DNA of 64,000 nt. Source: Maratus speciosus. Lineage: Eukaryota > Arthropoda > Arachnida > Araneae > Salticidae. The stretch is from the NCBI GenBank assembly GCA_963932465.1, contig OZ010791.1, positions 620,937,800-621,001,799 of the forward strand, in the 5' to 3' direction. The notes beneath the pieces are model-generated. The model saw only the letters and a list, made by a program, of their open reading frames with translations. It searched no databases and was not told where the DNA came from. The translations under genes and the position numbers were made by a program. This document shows, one piece after another, positions 35,262 through 47,163 of the stretch; positions within the stretch are counted from its first letter, which is position 1, and each line of letters opens with the position of its first letter.

Positions 35262-36135
35262 CAGGGCTTAATTTGCGCCGGAACCCACCGGAGCCCGGCT
35301 CCGGTACTTCTCTGTTTTTAATAAATATTTGAATATTAGTCGAAATTCACCGGAGCTCATAAATACAGGGCTCCGGAGCCCAGTGCAATAGTGCTTCCGA
35401 AAAACGGAAGCCTAAATTACTTTTTCCTTTCCTTCCCATCTAAAAGATTTTACGAAGTCACTTTCATTTGTAAGTAGATATAATTGCCATGTATTGTTAT
35501 TCTGAAAGAAAGCAATCGAGCAGTGATTCCCCCGTTTCTATAAAAGCATCGATTCCTTCCGATAACAGTGTCAAATTTTTAATTTAATCTGATTTTCAGG
35601 GGCTCACCAAAAAAGATTGTTATGCGGAAGGAATCGATTACAGTTTAAGATATGCACCTTTTATAGGAAATTGTAAACATTGTTCCATTCTTCGGCATAT
35701 AAATATTAATTTCTGTAAATTTCCTTCAATTTTTCTTAAAAATGCGTAGCTGAGAACTATCCCTTTTTTGTGTATTAACACTATTTCCTAATCGTAATCC
35801 TTATCATATTTAATCGCAGAATTCTGCAATTATTTAACTTTAAAATTATCGCAGAATTCTGCAATTATTTAACTTTAAAATTAAGCAAAGATTTCTATTC
35901 AGAAGGAAGGAGTGATAACTAAAAAGTGGAATAATTGACAACTAAGTATCCGCTGATAGGATATATTTAAAATCTTTATTTTGCTAAAGAAAGAAAAATG
36001 CTTTAAATTTTGAAGATAATGTACGAAATATAAATATGCAGATAGGAGTGACCAGGGGGGGGATGATACGGTTGTTGTACGGGTATCGCAGAATATTAGG
36101 GCTCCGGAACTTTTTTTGTTAGAAATTAAGCCCTG
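35262..36135. mobile_element. hAT-like MITE, copy 1 (CAGGGCTTAATTT family)
   Basis: The ends CAGGGCTTAATTT and AAATTAAGCCCTG are inverted copies, with an exact 8-bp duplication GTGACATC (35254-35261, 36136-36143). 'ccggagc' motifs lie near both ends. Homologous to 61784-62975 along most of its length. A 34-bp tandem duplication ('cgcagaattctgcaattatt') sits at about 35815-35882. Confidence 0.9.
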
Positions 36136-36322
36136 GTGACATCACGAGAATAATGTCCATTCTATTTAATCTGTCATAAAGTAGGATGAATATTACATCT
36201 TCAATAAAGTGGTGGCAATCAAGCAATCTGAATAAAAAAAGAAACAGATCTGACACAAGAGATGCGTATTGTGCACCAGTCATAAATAACTGCCTTTTGT
36301 TTACAAAATTTGTTCTTCCCCC
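36119..36322 (-). other. Candidate or decayed exon without fingers
   Basis: A strong minus-strand acceptor (TTGTTGTTTTTTCTAG at 36323) is followed, in phase 1, by about 67 open codons. They start GRTNFVNKRQLFMTGAQYAS and end at a TAA inside the neighbouring hAT-like element. The stretch lies in unique sequence between two transposons (35262-36135 and 36475-36859). I recognise no domain. The plus strand of the same interval is also open for about 100 codons (36186-36497), which lowers confidence in either reading. It may be a lost exon truncated by the transposon, or chance. Confidence 0.15.
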
Positions 36323-36474
36323 TAGAAAAAACAACAACATTTTTTTAGCACATCTAACTGACAGACGATTTATGGCTTTATACTCTCGCTGCTTCATATA
36401 TACAAAACAATCAGCTCAGAAAGGATATAAATATCTACCCAACACAAAAGAATTGCAGGACTATACAGTATATA

Positions 36475-36859
36475 TCACTCACCCGCAAGAAAAGTGACAC
36501 ATCTCGCAAAAATTCATTTTGCGTTTTATTCCACTAACAGTTCTGTCATAGGTGTGTCTTGCTACACAAACAGTTTCATAAGTGTAGTTATATGGAAAAT
36601 CCCTTTATTACACTATATGTCCATTTGTGACCACAGAAAAGGAATGGATTGTGCGGTGAAGTAAAATTACACAACCCTCCAAACCTCATCCTATGTCTTC
36701 ATTCTTAAGGGTCTTATTGCTTTTATTCACATTTTTATTCCCGCATGCAGAGCTAAGTATTGCAGTTTCATTTTATAGCAAAATTCTGCAAATTTTCTTT
36801 TGCCTCTCCTGTGAAATTTACTTTTGTCAAGACATGTCACTTTTCTTGCAGGTGAGCGA
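36475..36859. mobile_element. TA-flanked TIR element
   Basis: The inverted ends TCACTCACCCGCAAGAAAAG and TCGCTCACCTGCAAGAAAAG (right end read inverted) continue through GTGACA. TA lies at 36473-36474 and 36860-36861. 385 bp. Confidence 0.82.
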
Positions 36860-36861
36860 TA

Positions 36862-39553
36862 TTAAGTAGTGTATACATTGCTGGTTTCAATAGCACTGAA
36901 GTCTTTACTTTTTAAAGATATAAATACAGAGTTCAGCATCACAGATTACTAATTGAACATGGTTAATACTTGGGCACCTATCAGCAATTCTCTTTTTGCC
37001 AAAATTTTGAAAGGCAATGTTATAAAACAAAATACATCCACGAAATGTTTTTCAAGTTGAGTATTTTTAATAAACAATTACTGCATCTGAAAATCCAAAC
37101 TGTTATTTGATTGACTATTATACACACTATTCAATTATATTTCATCTAAATATCTATTCATGATCAAATACCAATAGATATACTAGTCAAAGTATATTAA
37201 AACACAGGTTATTTATGACTGATAAAAACTGTACTTTATGATGGGCTTATATGAATTTTCTATCAGGTTATACAAAATTTTACATGAGCCAACAAGTTTA
37301 ATTTTTTGGCACTTAAGTTTACTTTTATATATTTAAAAAAAATCTTATTGCTATTAAAAACCAGTAAGAATCTATAATTATAATTTATCCTTCCTTGCTA
37401 TGAATATATTTAAAATACATCTACTCTTAATAAAAATCCTGATTACTGGTTTACTTTAGTTCATCTTTGAAGCACTCACAAAATAACTAAATAGAGAGAA
37501 AATATTTTCCTATGAAGTGAGATGAATAGATTACTTTTATACAAGTAATATTACATTTATCACAATAAAAAGCCAATGCAATGGCTTTTGCAGAAGTATC
37601 AGCATTTACAGAAAAGGAAATATACAGCTAATGTTGATGCATGCAAAAATACTCAATATATTGCACTAAGATCTTGTATTCTTATGTTACAAAATTTTAA
37701 CCGACTACATATATCAGAGAAAATATAATTTTCTTTAATTTTATAACCAAACATAATTGTCAAGACATATTCAAATTAAAAGACTACACACATAAATAAG
37801 TAGAAAAAAAGAAAGAAAAAAAACTTCAGCAGGATAAATATATATATATCTATATATAAATTCATATTTATCTTTGGAAATTCTATAACCTAGCTTCCCT
37901 GTGACTCAATTCGGTTAATATAAGCACATTTCGATAACACAAAAAGGCCAATAAAAAGTTTTCTTTGTGTTGAGTATGCTACAAATAGAATATCTGAATA
38001 GATATCAAAGTGAGGTATGGCAATTTTCTGCTATCTTTTAAAATATACAACAATTAGCTACTAAATAAAAGTAAGCAAAACATTGCTTTCAGCTGCACTT
38101 AATACAAAGCTCAGAATACTAAAATGTACCAAAAATTATTAAATAATATTTCAGAAATAAGCATTAACAGATTATATATTTAATACAGACAACGTTTAAC
38201 ATGGCTAAAAAACTATGGTTATTATAAGTAATGTAGATTATTAGACTATAAAAAAACAACAAATTTATAAATGATATCTCATACGATACCCATAAATTAA
38301 AAGATAAGAACTTTCATTACACAAAGCTACTTACGTTAAAATGAGATCAATGACTAATAAAATGAAGCAAAGCAATAAAATACAAATGACAAGCAAAGAG
38401 AACATTATGTACACACAAATTAAAAAAATAAGTAGATTTCTAATTGATCATAAGCAAGCTCAAAACATTCAAAAGCTATTGTCAGCTAAAAATAAATTTA
38501 CTATCATACATAAAAACTAAAAACTCAGCTATTTTGAAACATTGTTTTGCTAAGAGAAATGAGAAATGAGTAAGTATGATTGAGTCTGTCTGTATTGTTG
38601 CACAAGATATTAAAATATAATATTTTCATGAAATGCAATACAAGAAAGAAAATAGTAATTATAAACAGAAAAAATATCTTATTCCCTTTTTTCATTCTTA
38701 ATTATGTAAATTATTTTTTTTTCAAAATAGGATTTTAGATGAAGAAATATTTAACCTGTAGGAATAAAAAATTACAATGCAGTAAAAAGAAACATCTACT
38801 ACCTTTTTTCAACACATATAACCAATATCTGAATTATTTTCATACTTATGAATTCTAATTCAAAAACACTGTAACAACATGAAATAAAGGATAAATCATA
38901 ATGAATATTTACATAACTAATATTTTTCAATATATTGAAGGGTTTTTTTTTTTTAATACACCAAAAAATTCAAAATCAGTACCCCATACTACTTCAGATT
39001 TTTATTTTTTCCCTTTTAAGTCCTTTATTAAAAACAATGTGACATTAAGATTTTTAAAAAAAAATTCAGAAAATAAATAAATGTTGATATTTATAATTGA
39101 GAACTGTCATTTTCTGATAAAAAATGTGCACATTTTATGTGTTTTGAGTAACTGGACTTTTAGATAAGCTTCATTAAACTGACTAGAATCTTGGGTATAA
39201 TATTACATTGAGATTATCTCATAGCATAAACAGCATTATTGAAGATAAACACAAAAGAAAATCCTAGATAGACTATGCTCAATTTAATGTTCATCTAATG
39301 TGAAATACTAAATGGCTTACTCGTTAATATTATAAAAGGACATATTTATAAGGATATAACTATTCAATCAAAAAAATATCTTGACTTACTGTATAATCTG
39401 TGCAGATCTAAATCTAGGGGGGAAGGCTATTATTGAATGCTTTTGTTTATAAAAATGTATATTTTACCGTATTTTTTCATTTATAAAGAACAGTTTAAAT
39501 TCATTCAGATTAGTTTAGGAAAAGAAATCAACAGCATTTAAAAATTTTTTATT
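36862..39553. other. Intron or intergenic DNA
   Basis: No gene, splice-paired frame or bounded element recognised. Confidence 0.45.
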
Positions 39554-39943
39554 TGAGGACCCCAGAAGTCAAGGGGTATAAGTGACAAAATTTAAAAAAT
39601 TTAACTAAGTGCACAGACGACCTGGATGTATGCTTTTTTTCTCTTCAGGTAAAGAAATATAAGTGATTTTCTGATTATGTGTTGTGTTGTGTTTTAGAGA
39701 TCAATCACTTTTATCGAATAATGATCAATATTGATTAATTATAAATTTACAGAAAATTGCACTCTACTTTTTTCACATTTATTGAAATAAGAGTTCGAAG
39801 ACCACTGTGAAACAAACAGCAGTTTCCTATTTCAATTCAGTCAATTGTTATTGATGTTCAACTTTAATGTCAATTATCTTTGAACTCAATTTACTCCAAA
39901 TCGAAATTTTGTCACTTGTACTCCTTGACTTCTGATGTCCTCA
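39554..39943. mobile_element. TIR element with about 40-bp ends
   Basis: TGAGGACCCCAGAAGTCAAG and, inverted, TGAGGACATCAGAAGTCAAG continue through GTGACAAAATTT. 390 bp; target duplication unclear in T-rich flanks. Confidence 0.7.
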
Positions 39944-40358
39944 TTTGTTATTTTTACATATCTATCTGCATAAACGAACTAATGAAAGAAAAAAACTATG
40001 TTTCTTGGTTTCTAAAAATCTTAGTTATATCTTATCCTAAAATATGTTTTTGGATGTGCAACAAATGACAGACAAACTTAAATTAGAGCATCAAATAAAA
40101 ACATAATAAAAAACAATGATAGTTTACAACTATCATGATTTCATATTTGTCAAAGGGAAATACTTCTTTCTTAACTTTGGATTTAAATAAACAGCTCATC
40201 TCAAACCCGTTTTTGGAAATTTATAATTCAAACCAATAATGCTTTAGAAGTCTATTCATTATTTCTTAATTAAGCCAAATGTGTCATCCTAAGTTGTAGA
40301 AATGGCAATGAGTGATTTAGAGAAGAAATGACAAAAAGGATGGAAGCATAAAAATGTC
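39944..40358. other. Non-coding, nothing recognised
   Basis: AT-rich sequence between two transposons. Confidence 0.4.
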
Positions 40359-40366
40359 AACACGCC

Positions 40367-40959
40367 CAGGGCCGAAACTAACCTTTTTTGCCCCCCGAGG
40401 CAAATATGGATTTTGGTGCCCCCCCCCCCCCTCTTCCGCAAAGTATATTTACAAAGAGAATTTTACTAATTTTCTAATAGCCGATTTCTTTTAAAATTTA
40501 AAACACATAATCATAAAATAGGTAATATGGAACTACGTAATCTACAATGGCGAATCCAAGGGAGAGGTCATGGGGATAATGTCCCCCCTCTGAACACCAA
40601 CAAAAATACTCTAAAGGTCCTTTTTTAAATGAAATATACAGCAGAGTCACGATTATCCAAGTTTCCACTTTAACCGAGTTATTTTCTTCTGATGGACTGA
40701 TGGCTTCCTTTATTATGAAACAACCATTATAAATGAAGTGTTAGGTGAAGATGAAAGAGCAGTCGTAAAAAGTTAGAACTCTGATTTTCTGGTCAGAATG
40801 GAAAAAAAAAAAAGGCCATAATTTTTTTTAGCCATCAGTCCATCGGAAGAAAATCCAGAAAGGATCCATTTCAAAGGTATAATCCTTCATTTGGCATTCC
40901 TTCATTCTGGTGCCCAGGATACATGCCCCCTCTGCCCCCCCCCCCTAGTTTTGGCCCTG
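40367..40959. mobile_element. hAT-like element carrying a Tigger-derived hairpin
   Basis: CAGGGCCGAAACTA and TAGTTTTGGCCCTG ends, with an exact 8-bp duplication AACACGCC (40359-40366, 40960-40967). Inside, from about 40640, 'cagagtcacgattatccaag' resembles a pogo/Tigger end. The 118-bp block 40682-40799 is nearly identical to 45828-45945. 40682-40706 pairs inverted with about 40833-40857. C12 and C11 tracts lie near the ends. Confidence 0.88.
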
Positions 40960-40967
40960 AACACGCC

Positions 40968-42459
40968 CCCCCCCCTTTTTTACTACACAATTAATTGCAT
41001 ATACATCCTGTAATAAATACAAAAATATTCAATCAAATAAAATCAGTAAGCTAATATAAAAATCTGTTTAATTTTAGTGAAGTTCAGGATTTCACTTCCT
41101 TATGATTAATTTTATTTATTTATTCATCAATAAATAAACAAGTATACAATACTATTCGGTAGTAAAAATCTATCAAAATTGTTTTTTTCTCTCATAAAAA
41201 AAAACCTACAGAAAAAATTAATTATACTGAAATATCTTACCGATTTGTAAATATTAGATTTTTTTTAGTAATTAATTTCTTACTTATCTTTTTTCACCCC
41301 TCTCCAAACTATATTTTGCCTAAAATATTTAAATTACATTGCCATTTAAAATTAATCCGAACTACAACAGGATTTATTAATTTAACTTATAATGTATTTA
41401 AATATGATTCAAATTAAAATATATATTGTATTTTTTTTTTTTTTTTTTTTTTTTTGCTTGCAATAAAACAAATTGGAAATCATAGCATTTGTTTGAAATC
41501 CATTTATCAGAATTGCTTTCTGAAGATCAATTAGACAGCAAATTTTCCACTCAAGACTGAAATTTATCAATTTACTAAGATTTAGATTATCTTAAAAAAA
41601 TAAACAAGAATGCTTTTACATTCACTTAAAACAAAAACATGCTTTTGCAAAGAAATACGAATAATTTTTTTCCCCCATCATTCATTAAACTTTACAGCTC
41701 CGAATAAAAATACATGCATGCAAATTTAAAAAGAATTCAATAGAGTAAAAATTAGTCCTAGTTTTGGTAAAGATTTCTTAAAAACATGAATATACTAAAA
41801 ATAACATGATGAACAATATAATTTAGATAATTAATTAAAAAATAAAAATCTTTACCTAATGATAATTCGCTAAATTATCAAAATGTAAAAAAGATTTTTT
41901 AAGTTAATGATTTACTAATTAGAATTACTGTTACAAGCCAGATTTTAAAAAAAGTTTCAAAACTATAACTAAACAAAAATGAAAAAAAAAAGAAAGATTA
42001 AAAGTAACTAAAAGGAAGATTTAAATTTTGTAGTTGATAAAGATTTAACTTAATTAACAGAATGACAGAGAAAAAGAAAATAACCAGTTCAACAATAGTT
42101 TTTTGGGGTTGGTTTCTAGATGCGCAATAATTTACTTAGAATCAAATGTAAAGAGTTATTACCATTTTAACAAAGGTAACACAAAAAGGTATTGTAACAG
42201 GGGCATTACTGTTTTCCTTACCATCAATGCCAATGTTTTGATTGACTAGAATGATAGTTCTGTTAAACTAATAACTGAATTTTTTTTTTTTTAAAGGCAA
42301 TTGTAAAACAAATCAATAAATATACATATGAAACAGATATACCCACAATATAAATTGAGAATGAGCAAAAAATTTAACAAATCCAAAGTTAATGAGGTCA
42401 GTGAAGAAAATCCCGTTACCAAGAACAGGAAAAGTAAAATTCAACAATGAAAAAAACAT
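40968..42459. other. 3' flank/UTR of the 5-finger exon and AT-rich DNA
   Basis: May include the 3' UTR of the five-finger exon, but no close AATAAA is seen; overlapping minus-strand AATAAA copies lie at about 41110-41125. T28 tract near 41430. No other feature. Confidence 0.4.
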
Positions 42460-42980
42460 TCATTTGTTATGATGAATCTTATTATGTTCATCAAGGCTGC
42501 CAGAGCTAGTAAATGTAGCCTGACAGATGCTACAAAAAAATGAATCTTTTTTAGTATGTTGGATCAGATGTGTTTCGACATCTGATCTTAATTCAAAGTT
42601 TTCTGAACAAAGAGGGCACTTGTTAGAATTTTTACTGAGATGCTGCAAGATATGCCGCCGCATGCTACCTTTCTGGGAGTAACAGCGCTGGCACACAGGA
42701 CATTTGTGAGGCCTTTCTCCAGTGTGATGTAGCATGTGTAACTGAACACTACCTTTTTGAGTGAACCCTTTGTCACATATCGGACATTTATAGGGCCTTT
42801 CAATCGAATGTGTCAGCATATGTTGCCGTAACACTGCCGGAAGAAAAGTTGAATATGAACAAAGATTGCACCTGAATGGCGCATGAGTACTATTCAGATC
42901 TTTGTCTCCAACTAATTCTTGTTTTATCCCAGAGTAAATTGCTAAAAGGTCCCACTCGCAGGTACGATTACGGGGTTCAC
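42460..42980 (-). CDS. C2H2 zinc-finger terminal exon (5 fingers)
   Basis: Terminal coding exon with five C2H2 fingers, probably sequence-specific DNA binding in the nucleus. The acceptor is TTTCTTCTAG at 42981; the exon begins GTGAACC, which in phase 1 gives 173 residues up to TGA at 42462-42460. An N-terminal linker of about 37 residues contains IKQE (residues 19-22), which fits the SUMO-acceptor consensus psi-K-x-E. Fingers lie at about 38-58 (CNLC...HMLTH), 66-86 (CPIC...HMLHH), 94-114 (CPVC...HILQH), 122-142 (CPLC...HLIQH) and 150-170 (CSIC...HNKIH). Linkers IERPYK and TGERPHK are canonical or near; LSKNSNK and TKKDSFF are degenerate, so fingers 4-5 may not bind DNA like 2-3. Fingers 2 and 3 both carry QKGS in the recognition helix. 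The frame continues well upstream of the first ATG and only makes sense as a spliced exon. No AATAAA is obvious just downstream. Confidence 0.86.
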
Positions 42981-42981
42981 C

Positions 42982-43411
42982 TAGAAGAAATACAATGTTA
43001 AAATGTGTTCACAATCAAAACAAATGTCTAAACACAGCAGAACTTCCATTTTACATTCTTCGAGAATTTATAATATGAAGGTATACAAAAGTCTTCTCCA
43101 TTCTTATTTTCTTATAATTTATTACTTATTTTTTCATCTTGAGAAAAGTGCAAAATCAAAGTTCTACTGCAAAATTGAATTTCAGTTACAAAGTTTAGAA
43201 CAAAGTACTTGATAAAATTAGGGTATTCATGCTCTACTTATAAATTTAAATTATTATTTATGTGATAATTCATGTTAAAAGCAATTCTGTAAACTACATG
43301 GAATCTTGATAATCCAAATGAATTAAAAACAGAACAACACTTGTAAGATTCTATGAAAAACAGCTGATACCGAAGTAACTTTTCCTCAGGATCTCGTAAA
43401 AAGATTTTACT

Positions 43412-43456
<45 letters not shown>

Positions 43457-45001
43457 TTGTAGTAACAAAAAGTACTAGTCTTTTTATAATTAATTTTATA
43501 AAAAACATTTTTCGGGAAAAATAAAAAAATAGAAATATAGCTAATTATGCGAAACAATAATAAAAGAAAAAAGGTACTGATATCGCTTTAGCTGTTTTCC
43601 ACAGGATTTGGCAGTTATTTTTGCCACCTTAACTGATTATATGTCACCCAATATGATGCAGAATTTAAAATAAATTCACACAGAGAAATGAGTAAAATTC
43701 AGGTTTATTTCAAAATTATCAAAACATATGATATTAATACATATCCATGCACATACTAATTTAAATTTTTACTAAATTAATCCTATAGTGGCAATAATAA
43801 TAATTTTTGCTTAGTTCTTATTTACATTATTTAAATTATAAATCTCTAACTTAGAGATAAAACATGAAGTAAGCACATAAATCAATACAACAAATAATAA
43901 AAAACTAAATATAATTTTATTATAGAAAATTATTAAAATACAATATTCTAACTATATAAAAAAATAGGCACATTTAACACTTGACATCAAATATTTAAAA
44001 AATAAACAAAGTTCAATAAAATCAAGATCCATCAATCTACCATAAATAATAAATAAAAGCATTTATAACTTTAGAAATAATATTAGAGATGCAAACCATT
44101 TTAAATAAAATTAATAAAATAAGCAACTACCGATCATTGCTAAAAGGTAAACTTACATACAAAACATTAATTAATATAATTTAAAACAGTATAATGATAA
44201 AGAGAAATCGGGATAAACCAAAAATTAAAATCAATATATAATCAACAAATTTCATTGTTATTTTTAAAGAATTCAATATAGCAAACTTTATATTAACATA
44301 AGTTAAAAACTTACACTCCAAATCAAGTTAAGACATTAAAAATTATGATGATATTAGCTCTTAAGATAAAATAAGAAATAAAAACCAGCCTGCATTTCAC
44401 TTACAGTTCATTTATAATACCATAAACAATTCAAAGAACTAGAATAATAATAAAAAAAAAACAATAAATTTGTGAATTATTATTAAAATTTGAGAACAGC
44501 AAACAATTACACAAAAATACACTTTAAAAAGAAAACTTGGAAGCACTGAAAGAAGGAAATATAACCTACAAAAAAAATAAAATAAAAAAAGCTTCCCTTT
44601 CCTCATATTTTTTTCAGAAGAAAGTTTTAATCATAAATGACTTCAAAAAATAAATAATAATAACAGCACCCATTATGCTTTGAAAATAGGAAATAAACAG
44701 CAGCATCATAAATTAAAAATTGGCATTATTATTATACTTTGCCAAAAGATATTAGGTAATAGGCATACATAGTGTAATGAGTAGGAAAACATTAAAAAAA
44801 CATAATAAATTAAGCACAAGTATATAATAAAATGATATATGAGAAAAATTACATTGCAAACATTTATGTATACTTAAAAACATACTACTGCAAAATAAAT
44901 AAAGGCAAAAACTTAATAACACTATAAAATTAAGAGATGTGCAAGCCCTTTTCTAAAAATATTTGTCTTTCTTCCTCATGCATAAAGACAATGTGCAATT
45001 A
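42982..45001. other. Intron between zinc-finger exons
   Basis: Very AT-rich; A35 at about 43418-43452. No frame or bounded repeat that I can support. Confidence 0.45.
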
Positions 45002-45009
45002 CTTAGAAA

Positions 45010-45514
45010 CAGGGCTCGAAATATATCGGAGCAAACCGGAATGATGTTCCGGTTCGTAAAATTGTGACAAATATTGTTCCGGTTTGTGAAAGTATGGAAA
45101 GTATTGTTCCAGTTCATGAAATTATTAAAAAATATTATTACAGTTTCATACATCTAGCTTACTATGGTCTCTGTAACGTTTTTTTTTTCAAACTATTTAG
45201 AATCTTGAATACATTTTTTTAAATTGTTTTTTCTATGGTTAAATATAAATTTGCTATACAATAGAGTCCCGATAATCCAAGTTAATATGGACCAAGGTTA
45301 CCTTGGATAAGCAAAAAACTCGGATAAACCGGATTGACACAAATCGTCACCCATTAAGGAGATGAAACATAAATTTTCACTTAATTCATTCATTTTTATG
45401 GTACTAGTAACATTTCTTTGATGTACATTTCCATTACTTTTAAGAAATATGGGGAATGAAATTGTTCATTCGAAAAAGCCCTTGATAGTTTTTGTTGAAT
45501 GTCAATTTTGCTGC

Positions 45515-45551
<37 letters not shown>

Positions 45552-45967
45552 CAGTATTACACTACTGCATAGCTACCAATTTCTAAAATTTCTTTCTTAC
45601 CTCTAAAACTTACCAGTAAATTTTGCCCAATTCAATTGCCAAAATCTAACAATTATCAACAATTAAATATAACAAAATTTGTATTTAATTTTAGAGGTAA
45701 CAAAACCGTACAAATTGGCAGCTATATAATCTATTAGTGTCATGAAAATTGCAGGTGTAGCCTCTTCTTTCTGCTCAAAGTACTGAATAGTTTTTTTCAA
45801 TCGGACTTATACCTTTGGAATGGATCATTTTCTTCTGATAGACTGATGGCTTCCATTATTATGAAACAGCCATTATAAATGAAGTGTTAGGTGAAGATGA
45901 AAGAGCAGTCGTAAAAAATTAGAACTCTGATTTTCTGGTCAGAATAAGAAGATAAAAAAAATGGCAT

Positions 45968-46008
<41 letters not shown>

Positions 46009-46135
46009 ATGGCCATTTTTTCCCCCCAGAGATAATCGAGACTTTACTGTACTTTTAAAAAAATAACAATAATAATAGTCGACAATAATTTTGAAATAGC
46101 GTGCCGGTTCGTGGATTTTTCCATTTTGAGCCCTG
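45010..46135. mobile_element. hAT-like element (CAGGGCTCGAAAT ends)
   Basis: CAGGGCTCGAAAT and ATTTTGAGCCCTG ends, with an 8-bp duplication CTTAGAAA / CTTACAAA (45002-45009, 46136-46143; one mismatch). 'gttccggttcgt' repeats lie near the left end, 'gccggttcgtgg' at the right. A TA element (45259-46049) is inserted inside, leaving only about 335 bp of the host element. Confidence 0.85.
45259..46049. mobile_element. pogo/Tigger-type TA element, nested
   Basis: CAATAGAGTCCCGATAATCC and, inverted, CAGTAAAGTCTCGATTATCT ends, with TA at 45257-45258 and 46050-46051. These resemble pogo/Tigger termini. One frame over 45850-45910 reads ETTIINEVLGEDERAVVK, which I take as a transposase C-terminal remnant; the rest of that gene is gone. 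T29 and A40 tracts inside. Confidence 0.75.
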
Positions 46136-46143
46136 CTTACAAA

Positions 46144-47039
46144 GCAGGAAAAGACTGTAAAGACCTCTCATCCAGCTTTCTAAGTAGTAGCAAATATTCT
46201 TTGAAAACAAATTTCTTTCAAAAAGCCTTGTACCTCTTAATTTTATGATATTATTAAGAAGCTTTTTATTTTACTTGTGTCTCACACCAGATTGTTCAAA
46301 TTTTTTTTGTAATTGCAAAATAGTTACAAAATACTAAAATTAAATGCATTCGAATATAAGGCATAGAAAAATGTCCATAATGTTTTCACTCATTAAACAA
46401 GTTCTGATTTTTTTCTCCCAGTTTATAGTACCTTTTTTAACAGAGTAATTTCAATTAAAACATACACAAACACAATGCTATGCACAATAAATTGACACAC
46501 AGATAACTTATCAATCTTGAGTAAACACTCAAGAGTAACAAAGAATATTATAGAATAAGTTTTCATATGATTAATGCTAAAAAAAGCTACACATTTTTTT
46601 GAGCAATTGTTTATTAATATTATACAGAATTTAACGTCCTTAAAAATACATATACAAATTCTCTAATGCAGTATAAATGAACACATAAAAAATATGTACA
46701 ATACACTTTTAAACAAATATTCTTTTTTAATAAATGGGAAAATTTAGAATAAAAAACATATCTTTGTAAAAATAATAAAATTTTCATTGTTTATGAAAAT
46801 TACAACTTACTTATAATACACTAATTATTATACAACATTCATTATCCTATAATTATGCATTTATTAATTCTTAAAAATTAAAAATTCAATGCACTTTGAC
46901 TAAATCAGAAATCTGTTGTTTTAAATAACATTCGAAATTTAAAGATTCATAAAAACATAAAAAATAAATGGTCAAGTCACTGCCGACTAACTTTGTCTTA
47001 AATATCATTCAAAATAAAATTGAAGAAAGAAATATATTT
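46144..47039. other. Non-coding downstream of the 3-finger exon
   Basis: AT-rich sequence past the likely polyadenylation site; nothing recognised. Confidence 0.4.
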
Positions 47040-47045
47040 TTTATT
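47040..47045 (-). terminator. Polyadenylation signal for the 3-finger exon
   Basis: AATAAA on the minus strand, 119 nt after the stop of the three-finger exon, at a plausible distance for its 3' end. The hexamer is common by chance in DNA this AT-rich. Confidence 0.4.
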
Positions 47046-47163
47046 AGGGGGAAAAAAGCATTGGTACAGCTTTACATAATATGCTACACAAAATCCAGCA
47101 GTTAAAGCAAAATTACAGTCTTTTGCTTCAGTTCTTAAATTTTACTCAATAACATGATAAACA

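Noticed and set aside
42588..42803. Second minus frame inside the 5-finger exon
   Set aside because: Frame-shifted shadow of the zinc-finger reading.
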